From Mermis nigrescens (Eukaryota; Nematoda; Enoplea; Mermithida; Mermithidae), in contig JAVLUZ010000144.1 in assembly GCA_036768485.1 (NCBI GenBank), positions 1,248,620-1,312,619 of the forward strand: 64,000 nt of DNA, in the 5' to 3' direction. Positions 11,680 through 23,400 of this stretch are shown here, piece after piece. The first letter of the stretch is position 1, and each line of letters begins with the position of its first letter. Made by a program: the position numbers and the translations under genes. The notes below the pieces were generated by a model, which saw nothing but the letters and a program-made list of their open reading frames with translations, was not told the DNA's origin and did no database searches.

Positions 11680-13505
11680 CAGTGATCGTACGGGGTCAGA
11701 TTTTCACCCCCGATCGGGGTCGGGGTCGGGGATGAAAAACCCCGGTTTTCGGGGTCAGGGTCGGGGTTGAAGATTAACAATTAACATTGCATGATTACAT
11801 ACCAATTTGAAAAAGGATAAAAACGATACCTTCACTTGTTTGTAGAGCATACTAATAAAGCTGGTTATGTTCAGCATTTTATTTTCATTCCAAGTTCAAG
11901 CATGGTTTTAGAAATTTAGCATTACTTTCAATTTTAATCACTAATTGCTCTCGCTTTTTCGTATTATTCCACAGTTTTCTTCATAAAGGTTCTCTATAGC
12001 GCACTGATTGTAGAAGAGCCAATGGCGCGAAGCGCTGAAAATTTTCGAAATTTTTACCGCCTTCATGTAGAATTTACGCCTTTTTTATTGACAAACAGTT
12101 CGGAAATCATAAGTGGCGCAAAGCATCAAGAAATTCAGTCATATTTTACCGCCCTATGATAATGATCGGCGGTGCTAAGCTCAGAAAATTTTTGACGTTT
12201 TTTACTCTTTAAGCTCAATTTATACCGCTTAAATCATACAGAACAGATAAACTAATTGCGGCGGAAAATTATTAAAAATTCTAATCCTTTTACCTTTTCT
12301 GTCCTAAAAATCTCTTTCAACATGTAGAACGAGATTGTACGGCTGAGGGTCTGGGGTGGCGCGCTCAAGCCGCCACCAGCGAGGTCCAGAGCAGAACCCC
12401 CGAAAATTTTGTAAAAAAGCACTCTAATTTTTAATTAGTAAAGTTAAAATTTTCGCAAAGTGGCAAAATCTCGGTTCTGAATTAAGTCCAAAAAACTTTA
12501 AAATTGATGAACACCTACACTGCACAAAACTTCAGAGCTGAAATGCGTTTTTCGACCTCTGCTAAGTATGTAGCGCAGCAATGGGTCGGAACCACACATG
12601 GGCGTGGGGGATCTGGGGGGTCTGGACCCCCCAGAAACCAAAAGACCCCCCCAGAAATCAAAAGACCCCCCCCAGAAATCAATTTTTGAAAATTTTTTTC
12701 TTTTTTTCGCAATTTTTTGATGCCAATGGATAGTGCTTGATGAGCAACGTCGAAAAATGGTGTTTTTATTGCCATATCACCATTTTTAAGGCCATTTTTT
12801 GACCTTCAAAAATCTTGGACCCCCCAGAATTTTCTTGCTGCCCATGTATGGTCGCAACCAATAAGTCATTGAAAAGACGTATCAATGAGAATTTTGTGTT
12901 CAACAAGCATGTGCAGTTTCATTCAATGAACTAATAGTGCATTAAATCACTAAAGTGCTGCGAAGTGCTGGATTATTTTAACAGATTCAAGCTTTTAAAT
13001 TCATTGGATCTGTTTAACAATAAATAACGATGACTCGGTGCGAAGCGCCGGAAAATTTTGACGTTTGTGCCTTTTTAAACTCAATGTTCTGGACACATTG
13101 TGCCAGAAAAATAGCCATAATTTCTGAAAAATTCCGGGGGGCACGTGCCTCCATTCCCCCCGGCTACGCCTGTGATTCCGCAGTAATTTCGGCGCACTTC
13201 ATAATGGAAAATATGCGAACATGTATGTACGTCTTAACAACATGGCGACCAGGCGTACTTTTTATGAAATATCGCAAGTGTCGAGTTTAACATATTAATT
13301 TTGCTGGTGAATGAATCGTCCTTGTTCCGAATTTATTTGCCATTTATACAATTCTTCTATGTACCAACAAATAAAATGCTATATTTCAATCCCGAAAAAA
13401 GGTTCAACCCCGACTCGAAAAATCATGCCCCCGGTCGGGGGTCGGGGTCGGAGTTTAGGCCGGGGTTTTTCGGGGTCGGGGGTCGGGGTCCCCGTACGAT
13501 CACTG
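11680..13505. mobile_element. 1.83 kb DNA element with (GGGGTC)n inverted ends
   Basis: Left end CAGTGATCGTACGGGGTC and right end CCCCGTACGATCACTG are inverted repeats, each followed inward by GGGGTCGGGGTCGGGG-type runs (11695-11770 and 13400-13490). AAAATA flanks both sides (11674-11679, 13506-13511) and may be the target duplication. The interior has three decayed GCGC-palindrome cores (about 12023, 12115, 13040) and a nested family C element (12590-12852). No transposase was found. The superfamily is unclear, and the CAGTG end would suit hAT. Confidence 0.75.
12590..12852 (+). repeat. Family C element, nested
   Basis: From 'accacacatgggcgtggggg' to 'tgctgcccatgtatgg', carrying the family's 'ggatagtgcttgatgag' block. 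It sits inside the 11680-13505 element, so it inserted later or was captured. Confidence 0.6.
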
Positions 13506-13689
13506 AAAATACGTTCGGAATAATTCGAGCTTTTAAAATTGTTTTGACCAATAGCATAGGCACTGACTTTCTATTTGCCATAACTTTGAAACTGCACAGC
13601 GCTGATTAACTTCTCAACTCAGCAGAGTCAAAGCATATATGGCCAATAATGTTATAAGATAGACAACCGGCGATTCAACCCTGCTAGGA

Positions 13690-13900
13690 GCAGGATTTAA
13701 AATCTCGGGTTAAATCGACCATTTTTAACCCGCCGTTTGTTTAACCCGCTTTCTGTCATACCGTTATTTAAGCCGAGACGTTACCCGACTTCAACCTTGA
13801 GTTAAAGTTAACCCGCTTTCTGTCATACCAAAAAGAGATTTTTGTCGAATTTTACTCGACTTTAACCTAAGGTTACGTTTAACCCACCTTCTGTTATGTA
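13690..13900. repeat. Direct repeats around TTAACCCGCTTTCTGTCAT
   Basis: The motif TTAACCCGC(C/T)TTCTGT appears at about 13739, 13808 and, with changes, 13879 (TTAACCCACCTTCTGTTAT), with related AACCCGC/ACCCGA stretches between. The spacing is roughly 70 bases, giving a short degenerate tandem array. Function unknown. Confidence 0.55.
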
Positions 13901-14256
13901 TTTTTGTGTCATCGTTAGCGGTGCTCACTTTATTTATTTCAAAAAATAGTATAATCTTTATTGCAAGTGTTTTTGCAATTATGTAGGTATTCTCTAAATT
14001 CAGCGCATCAATAGGATTTCTTCTATTATGCCTAGCAATTACATTCACTTAATGACAGACTGTTTTTTGGTATTGGGAATACTGCAGCCTCACTATCCTT
14101 ATTCATCGAATCGATTAGAGCATTGTTTTTAATTGGTTACCTTGCCTGTAATGTTTCCATGAATGATTTGCATGCCACTCTGTCACGCTCGAATCTGTCC
14201 ATATTTTTTCGTTTTTCCATTATGTTGGGTCATAATAATGCGAGGCTGTTCTAAAA

Positions 14257-14410
14257 ATGTGCAGAGAAAACGAACCGCTTTTATCAGCATGCGTCGTTTT
14301 GGCTATTTTAGCTCTTTTTCTAATTATTTTAATCGTATTGATCGTCGTATTCTTGCATTGCCGCCTGAAATATCAGCAGAAAAAGCTATTTGAAATTTCA
14401 AGATTACAGG
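14257..14410 (+). CDS. Unknown membrane protein, exon 1 (membrane segment)
   Basis: ATG at 14257. It encodes MCRENEPLL and then about 25 hydrophobic residues, and ends ...FEISRLQ with one base of the next codon before 'gtaata'. Composition contrasts with the flanking AT-rich noise. Confidence 0.65.
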
Positions 14411-17400
14411 GTAATAGTCCTTATATGAAATTTAAATTGATGCCAATAGGTATGGGCAGTGGGCAGACTTGCAACTGCTCCTCAGGGTTGTCAAGCTGGG
14501 GGTTTTTCTCCATTTGAAAGTTTTTTTGAGGCCGTTGGAGGTATTTTTTTAGCGATTGAGATTTTTTTGCGCCCAGGTTTTTATGACAAGAGCACTTGGC
14601 AATCCTGCTGCTCCTAATATCGGATGGGGCAGCCGGCTTTTATCGTTGAAGGAATAGCCGAACTTCCAGTTTTCGCTCTGAAACGTAAAAAATACATGAA
14701 AAAGATATTTAATGGACAAGTTTTTAACCTAAATTTGGTCGAGTACGCATACACTACACATGCATAACTACATACCTATAGTCTGTTTTATTTAACTTTG
14801 CGGTTTTTTTCTTTTAAATTTTTCCGCAAGAATCGGGCTACAAAAGTGGTTTAAACTTTGATGCAGTGATGCGGCTTATCACTGACACACCTCTCCAAGT
14901 GACTCGATATACTGTAGAATATCGTATTTATCGTATCAGTTTAAAACACTTTTGTAGTCACTTTAAATTTTTTTAAAAATTCTAAAGTTATAGTCTGTTT
15001 CATACAATTTCGGTCATAAATTTTAAAACTATCACCGACAATAAGCTGACAGATTGCGATTATAGCATTGATCTGATATATAATTATCGTATTCCTCGGC
15101 TAACTGTCGATGAAAATTTTTAAAATTTATGTGCTGAGTTATGTGAAACAGACTATAGGTTAGTTGGGGTTTAAAACATCGGAGGAATCGCTTTTTTACT
15201 TTTTCTTCTTTGATTGAAACCAGAATATAAAATGAGATTTGTGTATAATTTCAGTACCTGCCTACTTATTTGTAATATTCAGTGGCGGATCTGGGATTTT
15301 TCTAAAAGGGGGGCGGTATCCCAACTTTTCCAAAAACAGTCAAAAATAGGTCCGAAAATTTGCCCTTAACGCGCGAAATCGTGTTTTTCGGTGTTTTACA
15401 TTGTATACATAAAATCACTTTTGACGCAATATTTTTTCGAAATTTTTTAAATTTTCAACAATTTTGTGCGAAAAAATTGACTTTTACAAAAATCTGGTGC
15501 GTATCGCCGGAAAATTTGTGAAATTAAGGCGATAGACGTCTAGAAGCATGATTTACTGCTTGATTTCCTGTATTTATAGCATTTGATGCGAAACATGGAA
15601 ATTTTCAATTGAAAATGAAAGAGAACTATGCAAAAATAGCTGTTTCTGCTGTTAAAATTGTTCTGAAACCTACATAAACAGAAAATGGCTTCCAGGTCGC
15701 CAAGAAAGTAAATAAATGTCATTAATAAATATACGGCGCGTAGCGCCGGAAAACTTCGAGAAATTATGGTCACTGACGGCCAAAAATCATTGCAAATTGC
15801 ATATCCATTCTTTATCTCGCCAAATATTTTCGGCCAGTGGGGGCAGCCGCAGTCCGCCCCCTTAAATCTGCGCCTGGCAATATTGGCAATTAGTATTGCT
15901 TGGTATACAGACCTACACACTATAAAAGAAATATTCTTATGCAGTATAATAATAATAATAATAATAATAATGATAATAATTTATTAGCAATTACTGCTGT
16001 ATAAAATGCAATAGAAACTACATGAAAAAGGATATATATAATAAAAGATGTCGAAGGAACGAAAGAACGTTTATCAGCATAGCATAGTAATGGCTGAGAC
16101 GTACAGGCGGATCGCGCTCACGTACGCCCTTTAGAAACTCATCTAAACAAAGCTTAGCATGTCGTTTGATCGAAAAGCATATGTAAATTATAAAAATTTC
16201 GCATATTTACTGTCAATTTATGGGACACATTTTGACAAGTAGGAATTTTTAAGCAGCCGTTGTCTGTCGAGCTAGGTGGGATTCACCGTTTAATATTTAA
16301 TGAGTTTTACTGAAATTAGGTAATTAATTTTGTAATACATAATTCAAATTTATGTTCCATTCTGCGAAACGATCGATTAGCCGAAACATTCCGTGTTATA
16401 TTGGAAAACTGTTGGATATCAAGTAGATAATGCTACCTGGGGCCATACATGTAACGGCTCGAAATTAGGGGGGGGTAAATGACCTCAAATTTTTGGTCAA
16501 AAACAATCAAAAAATTCGATTTTTTTCCAAAAATCGGGGACGGGTCAAACTTTTTCTGGCTTTGGGGGGTGAGGGGGACATTCGACTTTAGGTGGGGGAT
16601 CCCCCCATCCCCCTGTTACATGTATGCGTGAGGCCGTATTCACAAACGCAGATAGATGCCTACCTGTTGGTCGAGGCAGATTTTCTAGAGCTTAAGTTTA
16701 CTTAAAGTCGTATTCATAAACCCAGGTAGAATTTTTCAGTGGGTAAAAATCTATCTACCTCAAGGTAGGCTTTGCACGTAGACCCTACCCAAAGGTAGGT
16801 TTTATGAATACGGCCTCTGAGCGAAATGAATTTAGGAACAGGTTATCCGTAGGTATTATTTTGATTGGTTTAAATAGTTGTGCATGTCTGAGCCGTCCTG
16901 TGATAGATTCAAGTAGTGGCTAAAAAAAGTTGTACCGAATCTGTTTGTTATAGTTTCCGTTCTATGCAACATACGACAGTGTAGTATATTGTATTTGATA
17001 AACAACCAATTTTCCATTAGCGTTCTTCAAAGTAACTGTATTGAAGCAATTTTCGTTAGTACTTTTGTAAACATTGCATATTGCTGACGAATCGCACGAA
17101 AAAAATTTCTGGAAAGTCACAATCAAAATTTACATAATGTTATAGCTTAGTAAAGAATTTGTACATTCTTTATGCAAATGAGCAAAGTTTCGCCGGAGTT
17201 AAAATGGGAATTCCTATTTCGATTATTAGAATTGAAATCGCAAACGCTTTCAGGAAGTTTTTTGCGTTCGATTCATCAAAAATGTAATGTTTACAAATGT
17301 GTTAACAAAAATCGCTTCGATAGCAATAAATCGATAACTAAAAAGTCTAACTGAAACTTGGTAACTCTATTGAATGAAGCTAATCGCATGAGCAAACCGC

Positions 17401-20400
17401 ATTGTCCTATCTTCTCTGGAACCGGAACTAGATCCGGCACGTTTTTTTGAGCTTAGTACTTTTATTTTTTCACGACGCGGTGATTACTTTTCAATAGCAT
17501 TTGTTTATGACGAATCACAATAATTAAATGTTAACCTGTACATTCGTTATGTGCATTCAGTTAATGTCAATAATGTCAGTGAGCTAATCCGTGTACGTGT
17601 TACATAGTTTCGAGTACATGAATATATACTTAACTTATGCGCATACATGTAACGGCTCAATGTTTTGGACGGGGGTTCCCCGTTCCACGCCATTTTTAGG
17701 AAAGAGGGTGGATGGTCTGCAGTTTTTGGCCAAAAACACCTAAAAATGGCCGAAAACACGAATTGTTTTCCAAAAATCGAGGGAGGGGTGGAGGTAAAAA
17801 TTTTCTGATTTCGGGGGACGTCCAACTTTGGGTGAGGATTCCCCAAACCCCCTGTTACATGTGTGCTTATGCATCATTTTCTTAGCTTCTTTTGTTCTTA
17901 TCTTTAACCATTTATATTCTTCGTGTCTTCGCTGCGATCTGGCTACATAAATTCAGATTTAAAACCATTCGATTGTGATAAGGCTATTTTCGTTTGCCCG
18001 CAATGCAGTACGTTCAATTTATTACTTTATCGGCGCCTCCAGCTGATGGATACATTGTCGTCGAAAGCAGTTCGAAGGTTTATCATTTGATAACACGATA
18101 TTTTTTCAAATAGTTGCTTATATTCTTCGCTGTTTTACGCCTAAAATTTTGGAAACTTGCATAGTTTCACCGTAAGGGATATTGTTGGAATTAGCTGGGC
18201 AGCATAGATTTACATGGTCAGTCGTGGTCGAGGCATAAATAAAGACTTCATGCTTTTTTGCTTTTTTGATAGTCAAATGACGAAAATGGTCGAAATAGCC
18301 TATATAAAAAGGTTTTATGCGGTAAGACCGTGCTTTTTGCATTTTTAGCAAATTTCGACTGCATTACAGTACTTATGATCATAAATAGAATTTCAATAAT
18401 TCGACCGACAAAATTTGATTTTTAAACCACTTTGGCACGACTTTGGGCGCTTTTTTGGGTAGACAAGAAAAAAAGATTACGGATAAGGCGCGAAGCGACC
18501 GAAAAATTTCGGCTTAAGTGCTTTTCTTCTACAAAATGATTCAGAAAATGTTCCACTGGCTCGCGAAGCCTGACAGTACTTATCTGTTAGGCAAGAAGGC
18601 TTGGCTAAGAGGGAGGGGAAGGAGTGAAATTCGTATAATGATGAGTTTATATGATCTTGGCGGGTTGGGGGTTTTCGCCCCCCACAACCCCAGAAATTTT
18701 TTCACCGCCCGCTAGAATTCGTGATTTTCTAAAAATTTTAGAATAAGCGCTGTTTCAAGCCTTTTTACGATCTATCATGTTTGCTCAAAAGCGTCAAATT
18801 TTCGGCGCTTCGCAGCATATTCTCATTTTTGGTCATATTTTGTTAAATTCATAATTTTTCTGTTATTTTTCCGGAATTTTTTCATTTTTCTACATCTTAC
18901 GAAGATAGAGCATCGTCAGAAACGATGAAAAATGATTTTTTTGGTGCGTATCTACAAATTTTGAGCCCAAAGATGTACTTTCAATTTCATCCTCTCGAGA
19001 ATTTTCATGCTGTGCATGTCTGGTTTTAACCCCAGCCCAGAAATTCTTCAACCCTCGCAGCATTTTTGATTTAAAAAAATCGTAAAAAATATGCCGATTA
19101 ACCGTTTTTACCGATCTTTTGGCTAAAAGAGTATCAAATTTCCGGCGCTTCGCGTCATACTCATTGTTTGACGAAATTTTATTCAATTTTAAAGATTTTT
19201 TTACATTTTTTGAAATATTTTTCCTATGTTGCTGTGTTCTACGCATCGCCAGAAACGTCAAAAATTGCGTTTTTGACGCATGCAACCAGACATGCACGAT
19301 ATGGGAGTTCCGGGGGTGTGTGAAATTCTAGGTGCCATCTGGGCTCAAAACTGGTGGATACCACACATGGGCGTGGGGGCTGTAACCCTCCCAGAAGTTG
19401 AAATCTGCCCTCCCCCAAATTACTGTCAGAATTATATTTTAAGTAACATTTTTGGCAATTTTACCCATCCTGACCCCCAGAATTTTCTTGCTGCCCACGT
19501 ATGGTGGATAGTGTCAAAAACAGCGTTTTTCGGTGTATCTATTTATGCTCAATCATAATATAGCATAAAAACATAAAAAATTTCAAAAAATCAAGAAAAT
19601 TCGAACAAATTGAGCAACTAAAGTCAAAAAATGAGTGCGCTGAAAATTTGACGCTTTTGAGCAAATAGTTGGCTGAAAACTCTTAAAGCAGCACCTTTTC
19701 TACGAAGTGTCAGAAATTTTTGGTAACTTGAGGAAACTCGTGAATTCTGGGGCGGGCTGAATAAATTTCTGGGGGAGGGGAAACCCCCTAAAGCTCCCAG
19801 ATTATGTACGATGCGTTCACAATCATAAATATAAGAGAGGGGATGGGGGATCCATCACCCAAAGTCGGCCGTCCCGCCCATCCCCCAGAGCTAGAAAATT
19901 TTTGACCCTCCCATTTTTAAAAAAATAGAATTTTTTGGCCGTTTTTAATATTTTTTGGCTGTTTTTGACCAAAAATTGTAGGTCATTTACCCCTTCCCCC
20001 TCCTAAAATTGGTTAGGGACCCCACAAAATTTTCGAGCTGTTACATGTATGTTATACAATTGTTTTGAGTCCGCTAAAAATCACTTTTGAAAAGTGGTTT
20101 CACCCCTAGAATTCTCGTGCCGTGTGTGTCCGATGATGAGTCATGCCCAAACTTGTTTGAAACGGACTTAATTTTAGTACGAAATACAATCCGTCAAGGC
20201 AGCCGGCTGTCGGAGCCAAGAACGGCAATTCTGTCGCCGTCGATCGCTTGCGTTTGCCTGCGGGGCATCGCAGCGACGCCAGCAACGCCACCGTTGATCT
20301 GAGTCATTTGATCAACAGCTTCATGATTGATTCTGCAAATACTTTTCTTGTGTCGGCTAGGGGTACGAGTAGCGCCGATCAGGGCCTGGATTCGCCAAAA

Positions 20401-23400
20401 CCGTCGCTCGGGTCGAAAAATGACGTTGAAGGGTCGCCTCCGTTGAAAAAACTTAATTATGACGTCAGCACGTCGACGAAGAAAAGTTCGGGAGGCGTAT
20501 TCTTAGCCGCTGCCGCCGATTTTTTCGCCCATTCATTGGATCAGTTGGTAGGTGTATGCCTAAACGCGTTCAAGTAACAGGGGGATGGGGGATCCCCCTC
20601 CCGAAATTGAGATCGTCCCCCCATTACCAAAAGCCAGAGAATTTTTGACCCTCTCCTCGATTTTTTGGAAAAAATTGAATTTTTTGGCCGTTTTTAGATG
20701 TCTTTCGGCCGTTTTTCGCCAAACATTGGAGGTCATTCACCCCCTCCTCCTGATAAAAAATGGCCGGGACCCACTGTTTTTTTTTTTGTACGAGACAAAG
20801 ATTTTGAGGCTCGTACAAAGATTTTCGGAGCCATCTTTGTACAATGTACAAAGACTTTTTGGGGCAAAGTAATATAGATTTTAACGTTTTTTTGGAGTAT
20901 TTTTTAGCAAAATTTCTAAAAATTTTCGGCGCTTCGCGCCGAGTATCATAATTACATTCTATTTGACTCCAGGCGCGGGCATTAAACACTCCAAAAATCT
21001 ATCTGTAAGCATCTTTGTACAGATTGAAGCATCTTTTACATCTATTTCCACTATTTTATAAAGATTTTAGGCAGAAAAAAAGAACTATTAAACAACTGTG
21101 CACTGTTTTCTGCCGTTTGAAGATAAAATTGACACTTTTATCTTTGCGTTGCATTAAATTCATAAGCAAATTGGTGTCTATTATGAGATTCATTCAGCAA
21201 ATTGCAACCGCTTATTATTTATAATTGTGTAACACAAGTCCTTTTAGCTTGCTGAGTCGAATTTTATGTGTAATTTCAACCTAAGTCTCATGAAAATTTT
21301 GGCGTTTCGGGCCGAACTAATATAACCAGCTGAATTTAGGACAAAGTTACACCTTTTGCGAAGCGTGCGGGTCACAGATAACAATCTAGTAGTATGTAAA
21401 AATGTGTACATTCAATTGCATATCTATATGTTATATGTACAAAAAAATTTTCGCTCGTACAAAGACTTTTCCGGGGATCTTTGTACATGTACAAAGAGGC
21501 TCGTACAAAAAAAAAAAAACAGTGCCGGGACCTCCCATCCAAAATTTTGAGCCGTCTCTTGTACGGTTCCCATCCCATCCCCAAAGTCAGAAAAATTTTG
21601 ACCCCCGCCCTCCCCCGATTTCTAGCGGAAACTTGCGTTTCTGGACCATTTTAAGGGCTTTTTAGCCATTTTTGATTGAAAAATAGAGAGTTCATTTACT
21701 GCCCACCCCTAAATTTGGCGGGAGCCACCCAAAATTTCGTGCCATTACACCTACAAGCAGGGTTATGGGGAGACCTCGCCCCGTCGGTCGTCACGCGTGG
21801 GTTTTCCGCCATTTTTAATTTTTTGGTTTTTTAATTTTTAATATAAAATTTTTAATGAAAATGGTGTTTTTTGCTCCTACTTTAGTTTTTTAAGAAAACT
21901 TTTGATGTTCGGGCTACTCAACAGATTTTCCAAATTTTAGCCGTGTCTGTGTATCCCGACCGAAGTCGCCTTCTAAAAATTGAAATTTAGCCTTCGCCGA
22001 ATTTTGGGCAAAATATTGGTTTTTCAGTGTTTTATGTTTTTTGGCGAAAATTGTCAGGTGGTCACTAGTCAGTGACCATGAACACCCTAGAAATTGACCG
22101 GCCGCTCCATCCAAAATATGACCTTTTGCTGCTTCGGACTAGCACAAATTTAAATAAATGAATGAACGCAAATTCTTTCATCCGCGTATCAGAAATTTTA
22201 TATTAATGCTACGAGGAAGAAATGAATATTACGCCCACTTTTTTCAAAATTAAGACTACATATTGTGATATTTTATTGAGTGATACTTTTAAAAGAAATG
22301 AATACATTTTTAGAGGATCGTTTTAACATCTTATATTGTTAGGTAAAGAGCGTCTTTCAGCGATCCTGGCCGTGATTTTAATAAAATTTAACTAAATTTT
22401 TAATGTCCTCTATGTGGACTTTTGGAATTCGTAGTGTACCTATTAAAGGCTTAAGTTGAATTAAAATAGGATTTGGTAAACTTTAAAATGTCAGACAAGT
22501 AGTTAATGATTTTACACGATTTCTTAACCGAAGTTTTGAGCATTATCTAGTCTATTTAAAATCTTATTCCAATTAAATAACTCAAATCTACATTACACCT
22601 ATTTATGCATTTTTAGTACTTTAAAAGAGCTTTTCATCCAGAGTTTCCAGAAACGCCCACCTTACGCTAGCCTGAGCAGCTGGCTGACGCCCAGTCCTGC
22701 TAAAGTGTTCAGGCCCTTGGAAGAAAATTTATTCGACCCCGATGCTAAAAAGATGTGTAATGCTAAAGATGCAATTAACTCGCCGCCTCTTATAGTCGTT
22801 TGTCCTTCATCTTCCTTTATAAAGCGTGCAGAAGGAAGGAATTGCATTTTATCAGCAAATTCAGATCCAGATATAGGTAGGTACTTATATACATGTAATG
22901 TAACATACAAGTAACGGTTCGAAATTTTGGGTGGGCGTTCCCCGGCCATTTTCAGCGGGTGTGGTGAATGACCGTCAATTTTTAGCCAAAAAAGTCAAAA
23001 ACGCGAATTTTTCTCAAAAAAATAAAGGCGGGCTCAAAAATGTTCTGGCCCTGGGAGGGGATATGAGACGACCAGCTTTGGGCGGGGGTGTTACACGCAT
23101 GCATGCAAAGGCTCGGAATTCAGGAGAGGAGGTCCTGGCCTTTTTGGGGATAAATAACCTCCAATTCATGGCCAAAAATGGAAAAAAATCACCTAAGAAT
23201 AGTCAAAAAACGCAAGTTTTCGGCAAGAATCGGGAGGATCATATTCTGGCTTTTGGGAGGGATTTGGGGACGACCGACTTTGGATTTGGGCCATACATGC
23301 ACATAGGGGTAAAGGGTTACCTTGCCCCTCACTGAAGGTTAAGAAAGAGACCACGAAAAAGCTTTTTATAGGGAATTTAGACCATTTTGGTTGTTTGCCT

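Noticed and set aside
15540..15920. 126-codon open frame on the - strand
   Set aside because: It runs through the hAT-like element at 15280-15876, including both GCGC cores; no protein similarity recognised.
18009..18077. Alternative frame of exon 2 (YVQFITLSAPPADGYIVVES)
   Set aside because: It looks protein-like, but entering it after 'gcaatgcag' gives phases that cannot join to exon 3, whereas the frame used here fits both neighbours.
18890..19297. 135-codon open frame on the - strand
   Set aside because: It coincides with two adjoining family A repeats and its residues are translations of the repeat (including the GCGC core).
22931..23335. 134-codon open frame on the + strand
   Set aside because: It spans two head-to-tail family B elements; frames through other copies of the family are not conserved.
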